Part shown: positions 1 to 6,570 of the stretch, piece by piece
Layout: each line of letters starts with the position of its first letter
How positions within the stretch are numbered: position 1 is the stretch's first letter
Source of the DNA: Gammaproteobacteria bacterium
Lineage (GTDB): Bacteria > Pseudomonadota > Gammaproteobacteria > Thiohalomonadales > Thiohalomonadaceae
Direction of reading: 5' to 3'
DNA length: 32,556 nucleotides
Assembly (NCBI GenBank): GCA_024709225.1
Contig: JANJXC010000062.1
Location: 1-32,556, forward strand
Notes under the pieces: generated by a model
What the model saw: only the letters and a program-made list of their open reading frames with translations
Told to the model about the DNA's origin: nothing
The model's database searches: none
Translations under genes and position numbers: made by a program

Positions 1-61
1 TTACGGCAATGAGATTCTAAAGTTCCGCTTCGGGTCAGCCGTAACATCATGGAGGATAGTT

Positions 62-1087
62 ATGCGTTGGTTATTTGTCTTTTTACTTTTCATCTCCCCT
101 CAACTTCATGCCTTGGTCGTTTGCTATGACGAGGAGGCCAATCCGGCGGTGAATTCCATCGAGCCGTTTGGTGAATCGGTGATTGCCGTGGTTGGTGGCA
201 CCGGATGGGATCCGCAAACCAGCACACTTCCTCGGGTTACTTTCGATGGGTATCGCTGGCAGGCTGTCGACAGGGTGACGGCCACGGTGCATGAGGTACG
301 TGAACCGGACTTCAGGCGATGCAGGGCCAATATTCCGTTGCCGAAGTTGACCGCGGCGGAGGCCAAGGGCCTGCGTGAGTGGCGCTATGAGCCGGACGAA
401 TATGAACAACACGCGACGGCGTGTGTCGAGGTCGATGGCGTATGGTATTTCGGGCTGGGCTTTTACGATGGTGAGGGCATTACCGGGGTCGGCGGGCTGG
501 GGCGTTATGACCCAACCAGCGGTGTGTTGGAGATTCGGCGACCTGAACTGTTGCGTAACGTGTCGGTGACGGCCATTGCCCATCATCAGGGGGATTTCCT
601 GATCGGGACGGCCTCACTTGGGGAATGCGCGGGATTGATACCTGCCCTCGGTATGATGCATTACGATTGGCAAACCGATCGCCTGCGCCCTGTGGGTGGA
701 TTTCCCGGCTTTGTGATTCACGATCTGCTCAGTCACCAGGGGAGTGTCTGGGTTGCCTCGGACTTGGGGCTATCCAGAGGTCAAAAAGTAGAGTTTGGCT
801 ACGGCTGGGACCATTGGACCCATACGGGTGATCCTGAGCACCCGATGCAATGGGAAACGCAAAGAGATCTGTATACCCGTCTGTTGCAGACGCTGTCGCA
901 TGAGCACATCCCTGCCGGCGATTCACCCTATGGACAGTTCGTGGAACACCTGCGCGCGCTCCAGCCCAAGGTCGGCGTGGCTGTGATGGACAAGGTGCTG
1001 CAACAAATGCGCGATGAACTCGCCTTTTGTCGTGCGGCTGGGGATGGCGACAAAGCCAAAACCAGCAAACAACCGGGCGTGGACTGA
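62..1087 (+). CDS. Secreted protein of unknown function, possible beta-propeller-like fold
   Basis: The 341-residue product starts with a clear signal peptide (short MRW start, hydrophobic FVFLLF stretch, likely cleavage after HA near residue 18), so export to the periplasm is likely. The ATG follows a strong GGAGG ribosome site at 50-54. The middle, about residues 120-240, has repeated short beta-type segments with W/G-rich turns (VWYFGLGFYDG, GLGRYDP, FLIGTASLG, VWVASDLGLS), the rhythm of propeller blades such as those of two-component-type sensor propellers. The last 90 residues look helical and charged. I do not recognise the family and no catalytic motif stands out. It stands alone: a strong hairpin terminator follows and the next gene is convergent. 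Confidence 0.8.
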   Translation: MRWLFVFLLFISPQLHALVVCYDEEANPAVNSIEPFGESVIAVVGGTGWDPQTSTLPRVTFDGYRWQAVDRVTATVHEVREPDFRRCRANIPLPKLTAAEAKGLREWRYEPDEYEQHATACVEVDGVWYFGLGFYDGEGITGVGGLGRYDPTSGVLEIRRPELLRNVSVTAIAHHQGDFLIGTASLGECAGLIPALGMMHYDWQTDRLRPVGGFPGFVIHDLLSHQGSVWVASDLGLSRGQKVEFGYGWDHWTHTGDPEHPMQWETQRDLYTRLLQTLSHEHIPAGDSPYGQFVEHLRALQPKVGVAVMDKVLQQMRDELAFCRAAGDGDKAKTSKQPGVD

Positions 1088-1135
1088 GCCGATAACCGGT
1101 GGGACAGACCACGGTTAACCAGACAGCAAAACACA

Positions 1136-1158
1136 GAAGGGGGCCGATGGCCCCCTTC
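1136..1158. terminator. Strong bidirectional hairpin terminator
   Basis: A perfect 10-bp stem (GAAGGGGGCC / GGCCCCCTTC) with a 3-base loop lies between two convergent genes. It is followed by GTGTTTCT on the plus strand and by TGTGTTTTG on the minus strand, so it can serve both flanking genes. Confidence 0.85.
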
Positions 1159-1180
1159 GTGTTTCTATGCCCGCCACATC

Positions 1181-1651
1181 TCAGCGATAGCTGCTGAACA
1201 CCTTCACGCCCTGTTTATCGAAGGCGACCACGTCATAGGGCTGCTTCGTGTCGCCCTGTTCCATGCCGGGAGAACCGATGGGCATGCCGGGAACCGACAG
1301 GCCGGTGATCGGCGGGCGCTGTGCGAGCAGGGCCTTCACGTCGGCGGCGGGGACGTGGCCTTCGAGGACGTAGCCGTCGACGATGGCGGTGTGGCAGGAG
1401 GCGAGTTCGGGGGTGACGCCGTGCTGCATCTTGATGGTGGTGACGTCGTTGGTGTCGCGGGCGACGACCTTGAAGCCGTTGTCCTGCAGGTGGTCGATCC
1501 AGGCATTGCAGCAACCGCAGGTGGGGCTTTTGTAGACGACCACTTCGGGCAGGGCCGAGGTGGCGCTGCGCAGTGGCAGCAGGGCGGCGGCGGTGATGGC
1601 CAGGGCGGCGCCGATGCCGAGCAGCCAGTAGTTTCGTTTTGCTGTGGTCAT
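1181..1651 (-). CDS. DUF411 family metal-associated periplasmic protein
   Basis: The 156-residue product has an N-terminal membrane anchor or signal segment (WLLGIGAALAITAAALL) followed by the DUF411 core. That core opens with a thioredoxin-like strand and the cysteine motif SPTCGCCNAW, then has HGVTPELASCHTAIVDGY, EGHVP and GLSVPGMPIGSPGMEQ. DUF411 genes are often found beside copper and heavy-metal resistance genes, and the Cys/Met-rich motifs fit metal binding, though no activity is established. A longer reading to 1792 is possible, but the ATG at 1651 has a good GGAGG site (GGAGGTACTACC-ATG) and starts directly before the membrane segment, so it is preferred. It is divergent from two small secreted genes and may share their control region. 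Confidence 0.9.
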   Translation of the reverse strand: MTTAKRNYWLLGIGAALAITAAALLPLRSATSALPEVVVYKSPTCGCCNAWIDHLQDNGFKVVARDTNDVTTIKMQHGVTPELASCHTAIVDGYVLEGHVPAADVKALLAQRPPITGLSVPGMPIGSPGMEQGDTKQPYDVVAFDKQGVKVFSSYR

Positions 1652-1809
1652 GGTAGTACCTCCAGGATTATCGACCGGCGTGGCGGCGGGTGGTTCCTTG
1701 TATAACCTCGCGGGCGGATCTGCCTTGATATCGATCTCGCCGGCCCTGTACCGCGCGGCCGCACCTGCTATGTTTACTGTTCTAGTCAACAATGCGGGAG
1801 GTGGCGATC
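1652..1809. promoter_or_regulatory. Divergent control region, DUF411 gene / small secreted pair
   Basis: This 158-bp gap must hold promoters for both directions. An extended -10-like TGCTATGTT sits at 1767-1774 for the rightward genes. A TTATACA-like -10 sits at 1705-1699 for the leftward gene. TTGAT-ATCG-ATCTC at 1725-1738 matches an FNR/Anr box at 8 of 10 positions, but its distance to either -10 is not the standard one, so I do not call it a site. Confidence 0.35.
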
Positions 1810-2154
1810 ATGAAATCCCTGCGCTTGCGTGTTCTCTCACTGTTTTTGGGGTTGTTTGTGGCTGGCGCCGCATGGGCCACGGATGGCTCGGTCACCATCC
1901 TGTCGCCGGCGGACGGTGCCCAGCTCGATGTCATGGGCGAGAACCGTATCAGCTATACGGTGGAGCCCGGCCCACGGGGTGACCACACCCATCTCTACGT
2001 GGATGGCAAGGAGGTGGCGGTGCTGCGCCGGCTCAAGGGTGATTACGCCCTGCCCACCCTCGCTGCCGGTAACCGCGAGATATGCATCAAGGTGGTGAAC
2101 AAGGGGCATACCCCCATCGGCGTAGAAAAGTGCGTCAAGGTGATGGTGGACTAG
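1810..2154 (+). CDS. Small secreted protein with Ig-like single domain (paralogue 1)
   Basis: The 114-residue product has a signal peptide (SLRLRVLSLFLGLFVAGAAWA) and about 90 mature residues of beta-rich sequence. It starts VTILSPADGAQL and contains GDHTHLYVDGKEVAVL, a pattern seen in small Ig-like or FN3-like periplasmic domains. The H-T-H triplet in the third strand could bind a metal. Two conserved cysteines (EICIKV and EKCVKV) may form a disulfide. I chose ATG 1810, not the GTG-like start at 1792, because GGGAGG lies just upstream and the signal peptide begins there. A close paralogue follows 98 bp downstream. The function is unknown; a metal-related role is only suggested by the DUF411 neighbour. 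Confidence 0.85.
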   Translation: MKSLRLRVLSLFLGLFVAGAAWATDGSVTILSPADGAQLDVMGENRISYTVEPGPRGDHTHLYVDGKEVAVLRRLKGDYALPTLAAGNREICIKVVNKGHTPIGVEKCVKVMVD

Positions 2155-2190
2155 CAGGGCTACCGGTACCGGCGCCATGCATACCGGGTC

Positions 2191-2211
2191 CGCGGGGCTT
2201 TCCGCCCCGCG
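2191..2211. repeat. GC-rich hairpin between the two paralogues
   Basis: An 8-bp perfect stem (CGCGGGGC / GCCCCGCG) with a 5-base loop TTTCC lies between two co-directional genes. There is no T-run after it, so it may be a processing or mRNA-stability element or a weak terminator. Confidence 0.5.
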
Positions 2212-2252
2212 CCCCTGTCGGGACAAATACTGACCCTTAATGGGAGGTCATC

Positions 2253-2603
2253 ATGAGGACGCATTGGTTTCGTATGTTGTTGATGGCGATGGTCCTGGGC
2301 TGCGGCGTTGGTGGCGCTGCGCAGGCGGCGGACGGTACGGTCACCATACTTTCCCCGGCGGATGGCGCGTGGTTGGACGCCATGGAGAAGGCCAACATCC
2401 GCTTTGCCGTGCAGCCGGGTACGTCCGGCGACCATGTGCAGTTGTTCGTGGATGACTGTGAGGTGGCGGTGCTGTTCGAGCTCAGCGGTGACCATGCCAT
2501 GCCGGCGCTGATCCCGGGTCCGCGCGATGTGTGCATCAAGCTGGTGGACAAGGGGAACGCGCCGGTCGGGGTGGAGAAGTGCATCACGGTGATGGTCGAC
2601 TAG
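2253..2603 (+). CDS. Small secreted protein with Ig-like single domain (paralogue 2)
   Basis: The 116-residue product has a signal peptide ending near AQAA and a mature part clearly homologous to the preceding gene: VTILSPADGAWLDAM, GDHVQLFVDD and VGVEKCITVMVD match it block by block. The two cysteines of the paralogue are kept (DVCIKL, EKCITV) and a third is added in DDCEVAVL. The H-T-H triplet of the first copy is H-V-Q here, so any metal site there is altered. GGGAGG precedes the ATG by a good distance. It is a tandem duplication, and the next gene starts 2 bp after its stop, so the two are probably cotranscribed. Confidence 0.85.
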   Translation: MRTHWFRMLLMAMVLGCGVGGAAQAADGTVTILSPADGAWLDAMEKANIRFAVQPGTSGDHVQLFVDDCEVAVLFELSGDHAMPALIPGPRDVCIKLVDKGNAPVGVEKCITVMVD

Positions 2604-2604
2604 C

Positions 2605-3018
2605 GTGGACCTGCAAAGCCTCGCCTATGCCCTGACCCAGGTGGCGCACAATTTCGGCGCCGTGGCGGTGGTGGCCGCGCCGCTGTTTGCGCGCTGGCCG
2701 CGGCGCGCGGACGAGACGGTGCGTCGTCGGCTGGCCTGGCTGGTGCTGGCCGGGTGGATGGTGCAGGGGGTGAGCGGCGCCGGCTTCGGCGCCATCAGCT
2801 ATGCCTACTACGGTGCCTTTCCCGACATCCACGGCATTGCCGTTGTGGCACTGCTGCTGAAGATGGCCTGTGCCGCCAGTGGGTTTGTGCTGGCGCTGCT
2901 GGTGCTGCGCCGGGCCAGGGCCGTGAGCGCGCCGCGGGCGGATGCCGTCTGGGGGGCGCTGCTGCTGCTGGGGGCGACGGCGCTGACGGCGGCGGCATTC
3001 CTACGCTGGTATTCCTGA
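2605..3018 (+). CDS. Small integral membrane protein, four predicted helices
   Basis: The 137-residue hydrophobic product has about four membrane segments, near residues 12-29, 43-65, 77-100 and 113-132. Conserved-looking features are HNFGAVAVVAAP early on and YYGAFPDIHG between helices 2 and 3. I do not recognise the family, although its size and layout recall small CopD-like or cytochrome b561-like membrane proteins. The start is GTG, 1 base after the previous stop, with no clear ribosome site of its own, which suggests translational coupling to the secreted paralogue. A partnership with the secreted pair is an inference from this coupling. Confidence 0.75.
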   Translation: MDLQSLAYALTQVAHNFGAVAVVAAPLFARWPRRADETVRRRLAWLVLAGWMVQGVSGAGFGAISYAYYGAFPDIHGIAVVALLLKMACAASGFVLALLVLRRARAVSAPRADAVWGALLLLGATALTAAAFLRWYS

Positions 3019-3024
3019 ATCCGT

Positions 3025-3061
3025 CCGCAGGATGGGGCGGCGCCCGGCCGCCATCCTGCGG
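3025..3061. terminator. Hairpin between convergent genes
   Basis: An 11-bp perfect stem (CCGCAGGATGG / CCATCCTGCGG) has a 15-base GC-rich loop that can fold further. It lies just past the membrane-protein stop and before the convergent CDGSH gene stop, so it is probably a shared terminator, although no long T-run follows. Confidence 0.6.
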
Positions 3062-3085
3062 CGGTGTCTACGCGGGTCTCTCCGC

Positions 3086-3322
3086 TTACAAGGTCTTGTG
3101 CGTGCCGTCGCAGTGCGGCGATTTCTTGCTGTGGCGGCAGCCGCACAGCCAGACCTTGCCCTTTTCGCTCAGGCTGAATTTCTGCGGGGTGATACCGGTA
3201 CCTTTGTGGGAGCCGTCGCAGAACGGCTGGCTCTGGGAGCGGCCGCAGGCGCACCACCAGTAGTCGCCGGCCTCCAGCTCCAGGGCATAGGGTTTTTTCT
3301 GGGTGATTTCAGCTTCGCTCAT
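3086..3322 (-). CDS. Double CDGSH iron-sulfur protein
   Basis: The 78-residue protein carries two complete CDGSH motifs. The first is C24-x-C26 with C35-D-G-S-H39, the second C60-x-C62 with C71-D-G-T-H75. Each Cys3His set binds one [2Fe-2S] cluster in the mitoNEET family, so one chain probably holds two clusters, as known for bacterial tandem-CDGSH proteins. There is no membrane segment, so it is expected in the cytoplasm. The reading frame extends much further upstream, but the family starts with a short polar stretch like MSEAEITQ, and the rest overlaps the opposite-strand ABC genes. A role in iron-sulfur or redox handling fits the neighbouring iron-exporter genes but is inferred. Confidence 0.93.
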   Translation of the reverse strand: MSEAEITQKKPYALELEAGDYWWCACGRSQSQPFCDGSHKGTGITPQKFSLSEKGKVWLCGCRHSKKSPHCDGTHKTL

Positions 3323-3409
3323 GGTGGCCTCGTTCTTTTTTGCGGTGGGGATCCCGTAGAATGAATCGACGTCCGTTAACCATAGTCGACGGCCGCTGCT
3401 CTCCCCAAC

Positions 3410-4045
3410 ATGGGGCGGCGGCCACTTGATTCCAAGCCGGAGATCATCCTGAACCTGTTGCGTGTTGAGGGGGTGTCGAGTCACTCCATGAGCATCCCGC
3501 TGCTGGAAGTGGCGGCGGGTGAGTGCGTCTGCCTGTCGGGGCCATCCGGTGCGGGCAAGAGTCTGCTGCTGCGCGCCATTGCCGACCTCGATGCGCATGA
3601 GGGCAAGGTGTGGCTGGGTGAGCGCGAGGCGCGCGAGTTTGCGCCGCGTGAATGGCGCCGCCAGGTGGGTCTGCTGCCGGCGGAAAGCCAGTGGTGGTAC
3701 GAACGGGTGGGCGCGCATTTCACCGCGGTCGACGAGGCGCAGTGGCAGGTGCTGGGCTTTGGCCGCGAAACCCTGGACTGGCAGGTGGCACGCTGCTCCA
3801 CCGGCGAGCGGCAGCGTCTGGCGCTGTTGCGTCTGCTGGCCAACAAGCCACGCGTGCTGCTGCTCGATGAACCCACCGCGGCGCTGGACCCGGCGTCGGT
3901 GCAGCGTGTGGAGGCGATGATCGCCGCCTATCGAGAGGAGCAACAGGCGGCGGTGCTGTGGGTCAGCCATGACCCGGCGCAGATGCAGCGGGTGGCCACG
4001 CGCCAGATCCGCATCGTGGCAGGACGACTGGAGGGCGCCGTATGA
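3410..4045 (+). CDS. fetA: ABC transporter ATPase, FetA (YbbL) type
   Basis: The 211-residue ATPase has Walker A GPSGAGKS, Walker B VLLLDEPTAALD and an H-loop SHD. The signature loop reads CSTGERQRLAL, so the usual LSGGQ is altered to STGER. The Q-loop region is LLPAESQWW. It pairs with the permease that follows by a 4-base ATGA overlap, the arrangement of E. coli fetAB (ybbL-ybbM), which exports iron and raises peroxide resistance. The start is uncertain: ATG 3410 lacks a good ribosome site, while GGAG at 3439-3442 would suit a rare CTG start at 3449. ATG 3488 is too late because it removes the first strand. Confidence 0.9.
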   Translation: MGRRPLDSKPEIILNLLRVEGVSSHSMSIPLLEVAAGECVCLSGPSGAGKSLLLRAIADLDAHEGKVWLGEREAREFAPREWRRQVGLLPAESQWWYERVGAHFTAVDEAQWQVLGFGRETLDWQVARCSTGERQRLALLRLLANKPRVLLLDEPTAALDPASVQRVEAMIAAYREEQQAAVLWVSHDPAQMQRVATRQIRIVAGRLEGAV

Positions 4046-4839
4046 GTGTGATTGCCTTGTCTCCCTTCGACTTGAGCCTGGCCGCATTGCTGGTGCTGCT
4101 GCTGGCCGGGCTGTCCTGGCGCCTGCAGCTGGCGATGGAGCGCAAACTGCTCGTTGCCGCACTGCGTACCACCATCCAGCTCATGCTCATCGGCCTGGTG
4201 CTCAAGGTGCTGTTCGACCACGCCGAGTGGTGGTGGGTGAGCCTGATGGCGCTGGTGATGCTGGCGGTGGCGGGCCGCGAGGTGATGGCGCGCCAGCAGC
4301 GCCGCTTCAGCGGCTGGCGCGGCTACGGTGTCGGCACCAGCGCAATGTTTGTTTCCTCCTTCACCGTCACCCTGCTGGCCCTGATCGTGGTCATCGGCAA
4401 CGACCCCTGGTACACGCCGCAATACGCCATTCCCCTGCTCGGCATGGTGCTGGGCAACACCATGAACGGTATCGCCCTCGGCATGGATCGCCTCACCAGC
4501 GGCGCCTGGCAGCAGCGCGCGGTGATCGAGGCGCGCCTGCTGCTGGGCCAGGGCGCCATGGAGGCGGTGAGCGACCTGCGCCGCGAGGCGATGCGCGTTG
4601 GCATGATCCCGATGATCAATTCCATGGCCGCCGCGGGCATCGTCAGCCTGCCCGGCATGATGACCGGCCAGATCCTCGCCGGCACGCCGCCGCTGGAGGC
4701 GGTGAAGTACCAGATCCTGGTGATGTTCCTGATTACCGCCGGCACCGGCTTCGGCACCATGGTGGCGGTATGGCGCGGCGCGCGCTGCCTGTTTGACGAG
4801 CGTGACCGCCTGCGCCTGGAGCGGCTGGCCAGCGCGTAG
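4042..4839 (+). CDS. fetB: ABC transporter permease, FetB (YbbM, UPF0014) type
   Basis: The 265-residue membrane protein has about seven hydrophobic segments. It contains the hallmarks of the UPF0014/FetB family: RTTIQLMLIGLVL near residue 40, a glycine-rich PLLGMVLGNTMNGIAL in the middle and IPMINSMAAAGIVSLPGMMTGQ later. Its ATG overlaps the ATPase stop (ATGA), so the two are translated together. In E. coli FetAB lowers cytoplasmic iron and protects against hydrogen peroxide. That role is taken from the family and not shown here, but it suits a window that also encodes OxyR, rubrerythrin and a CDGSH protein. Confidence 0.93.
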   Translation: MSVIALSPFDLSLAALLVLLLAGLSWRLQLAMERKLLVAALRTTIQLMLIGLVLKVLFDHAEWWWVSLMALVMLAVAGREVMARQQRRFSGWRGYGVGTSAMFVSSFTVTLLALIVVIGNDPWYTPQYAIPLLGMVLGNTMNGIALGMDRLTSGAWQQRAVIEARLLLGQGAMEAVSDLRREAMRVGMIPMINSMAAAGIVSLPGMMTGQILAGTPPLEAVKYQILVMFLITAGTGFGTMVAVWRGARCLFDERDRLRLERLASA

Positions 4840-4890
4840 CAGGCGGTTGCGCGTTTGTGCTTGCGCAAGATTCACGGTAGGACTGGGGAA

Positions 4891-4918
4891 ATTCAAGATT
4901 CAAAACTGAAAACTGAAC
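4891..4918 (+). repeat. Array of four seven-base repeats
   Basis: Four seven-base units run head to tail: ATTCAAG, ATTCAAA, ACTGAAA, ACTGAAC. The array ends 2 bases before the GGAGG of the next gene. The same ATTCAAG/ATTCAAA units recur at 17646-17673. Confidence 0.7.
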
Positions 4919-4929
4919 AGGAGGTTCCG

Positions 4930-5388
4930 ATGCAAACACGGAAGTTGTTGGTGCTGTTGCTGCTGGTGGTATGGACGGCGTCGGCGTCCGCGGCAGGCGT
5001 CTACAAATGGGTCGACGAGCAGGGGCGGGTGCATTACGGCGAGAGGCCGCCGGCGCGTACCCAGGCCCAGGAGATCGCGGTAAAGCAAGCGCCACCGCCG
5101 CCGATGCCCGCCGAAGACGAGGCGGCGCGGCGTGACAACCAGCAGCGCCTGCTGCGCGCCTTCGAAGAGGAGCGGGAGCAGAAGAAGGCGCAGAAGCAGA
5201 AAAGCCAGGAGGAAGAGGCCAAGCGCGAACGTCAGTGCGCCGTGGCGCGCGATCGGGTGCGGCGCTATGAAACCGCCGCCCGCGTCTATGACCTGGACGA
5301 TCAAGGTAACCGCCGCATCCTGAGCGACGAGGAGCGCGCCGTCACCGAGCAGCGCGCCCGGCAGGAGGTGGCGCGCTGGTGCGACTAG
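4930..5388 (+). CDS. Secreted DUF4124 domain protein
   Basis: The 152-residue product has a signal peptide (KLLVLLLLVVWTASASA) followed at once by the DUF4124 motif GVYKWVDEQGRVHYGERPP, typical of small envelope proteins of gammaproteobacteria whose function is unknown. Residues 60-115 are strongly charged (Glu/Lys/Gln-rich) and likely form a helix or coiled coil. The tail contains a paired C...C (RQCAVARDRV and a final WCD). An upstream in-frame start at 4855 exists, but ATG 4930 follows AGGAGG at 4919-4924 and begins the signal peptide. It lies downstream of fetB with a 90-bp gap holding a repeat array, so it may have its own promoter. Confidence 0.88.
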   Translation: MQTRKLLVLLLLVVWTASASAAGVYKWVDEQGRVHYGERPPARTQAQEIAVKQAPPPPMPAEDEAARRDNQQRLLRAFEEEREQKKAQKQKSQEEEAKRERQCAVARDRVRRYETAARVYDLDDQGNRRILSDEERAVTEQRARQEVARWCD

Positions 5389-5415
5389 GGGCTAGGGCGT
5401 AGGGCGTAGGGAAAG
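5388..5415 (+). repeat. Array of seven-base repeats after the DUF4124 gene
   Basis: Units GGGGCTA, GGGCGTA, GGGCGTA and GGGAAAG run head to tail right at the stop codon of the preceding gene. The unit length matches the other seven-base arrays in the window, although the base sequence differs. Confidence 0.5.
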
Positions 5416-5430
5416 GATGGTTGTGCGTAG

Positions 5431-5490
5431 GGTGCGCACTGCGCACCAATTGCATGATTCAGCACCGCAGGGTGCGCGGTACGCACCCTG
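5431..5490. repeat. Pair of GGTGCG palindromes
   Basis: Two related palindromes lie 20 bases apart. One is GGTGCGCA-C-TGCGCACC at 5431-5447. The other is CAGGGTGCG-CGGTA-CGCACCCTG at 5468-5490. They look like a REP-type extragenic palindrome pair in the gap between convergent genes and could also stop transcription. Confidence 0.6.
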
Positions 5491-5547
5491 CACGCTACAG
5501 CCGCTAAATAGCCGTTCCGAATGAGTGTCCAGCTTCACTGCGGCGCG

Positions 5548-5610
5548 TCATAGGGCGGGCCGTGCCCGCCGGCACACGGCGCCCATGGGGCGCACTGTGC
5601 CGGGTGACCC
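5548..5610. repeat. Palindromic repeat, TCATAGGGCGGGCCG family, copy 1
   Basis: The element opens with TCATAGGGCGGGCCG. It contains the hairpin GGCGGGC-CGT-GCCCGCC (5554-5570) and a nested stem from GGCACA (5571-5576) to TGTGCC (5596-5601), with GCGCCC/GGGCGC inside. The same 15-base opening occurs at 28816. Lying just past the speE stop, it may end speE transcription. Confidence 0.65.
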
Positions 5611-5620
5611 ATGCGGAACA

Positions 5621-6484
5621 CTAGCCCCTGATCTTGGCAAACGCCTCCTTCATGAACGGCGGCAGGGCCAGGGCGCCCTGATGCACCTCGGCGCTGTAGT
5701 AGCGGGTGGCGAAGGGCTTGGCGACGCTGTCGGCGATGCGGAAGCCCTTGAAGGCGTGCTTGGCGGCCATGGTGCAGGTCCACCAGCCGGACGGGTAGAC
5801 CGGCTGCGGGAAGTGCAGGGTCTGCACGTCGGCATAGCCGGCGCCGCGCATGGCCTTGTGCATGTCGGTGAGGATCTGCATGTTGAGCAGCGGCGACTCG
5901 CTCTGCTGCACGATGATGCCGTCATCGCCCAGCGCGCGGTGGCAGTCGCGGAAGAACGGCTCGGAGAACAGGCCGATGGCCGGGCCCACCGGATCGGTGC
6001 TGTCGACGATGATGACATCGTAGCTGCCGGGTGCGGCGTCCTTCACCCACTGGATGCCGTCGGCAAAGTGCAGCTCGGCGCGCGCATCGTCGTTGGCGGC
6101 GCACAGCTCGGGAAAGAATTTCTCCGCGGCGCGGGTGACCCCGGCGTCGATATCCACCTGCTGCACCTTCTCCACCTCCGCATGGCGCAGCACCTCGCGC
6201 AGCGTGCCGCAGTCGCCACCGCCGATGATCAGCACCCGCTTCGGGTTGGGGTGGGTGAACAGCACCGGGTGCGCCAGCATCTCGTGATAGAGATAGTTGT
6301 CCCGCGCGGTAAGCATGATGTAGCCGTCGATCACCATCAGATTGCCGAAGCCTTCCGTGCCGTAGACCTCGATCTTCTGGAACGCCGTCTGTTCCTCGTG
6401 CAGCTTGCCGGTCACCTTGAGGGAAAAGGTGGAACCGTCCGCGGTGGGGTTTTCGGTGAACCAGAGTGCATCGTCGAGGGCCAT
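5621..6484 (-). CDS. speE: Spermidine synthase SpeE
   Basis: The 287-residue enzyme transfers an aminopropyl group from decarboxylated S-adenosylmethionine to putrescine, giving spermidine in the cytoplasm. Family marks are clear: the N-terminal beta domain (LWFTENPTADGSTFSLKV, FQKIEVYGTEGFGNLMVIDG), the nucleotide-binding loop LIIGGGDCGTLREVLRH, the acidic end of the next strand (VQQVDIDAGV) and the catalytic DSTDPVGPA. YPSGWWTCTMA near the end is also typical. Length matches E. coli SpeE (288). It is divergent from speA, with about 86 bp between start codons. No speD, which supplies decarboxylated AdoMet, is in the window. Confidence 0.97.
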   Translation of the reverse strand: MALDDALWFTENPTADGSTFSLKVTGKLHEEQTAFQKIEVYGTEGFGNLMVIDGYIMLTARDNYLYHEMLAHPVLFTHPNPKRVLIIGGGDCGTLREVLRHAEVEKVQQVDIDAGVTRAAEKFFPELCAANDDARAELHFADGIQWVKDAAPGSYDVIIVDSTDPVGPAIGLFSEPFFRDCHRALGDDGIIVQQSESPLLNMQILTDMHKAMRGAGYADVQTLHFPQPVYPSGWWTCTMAAKHAFKGFRIADSVAKPFATRYYSAEVHQGALALPPFMKEAFAKIRG

Positions 6485-6570
6485 GAATACTCCGTTTGCT
6501 GTTCTGTGTGAGCCGGTTGGCCTATATTGTCACCCGGTACCGTGGCATCTTCAACTTCGGCGGGAATGGC
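6485..6570. promoter_or_regulatory. speE/speA divergent promoter region
   Basis: This 86-bp gap must carry promoters for both polyamine genes. A -10-like TATATT lies at 6523-6528 for speA, but I see no -35 at the right distance. No operator palindrome is evident. Confidence 0.35.

Noticed and set aside
1..44. Inverted repeat TTACGGC / GCCGTAA at the window start
   Set aside because: A 7-bp stem with a 30-base loop is within chance and has no T-run; its left arm touches the window edge, so context is missing.
1725..1738. FNR-like box TTGAT-ATCG-ATCTC
   Set aside because: It matches only 8 of 10, and its centre is about 39 or 49 bp from the possible starts on either side, not 41-42.
3323..4162. 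Upstream extension of the CDGSH frame to 358 codons
   Set aside because: The extension is antisense to fetA and fetB and has shadow-type composition. The family is small and begins at 3322.
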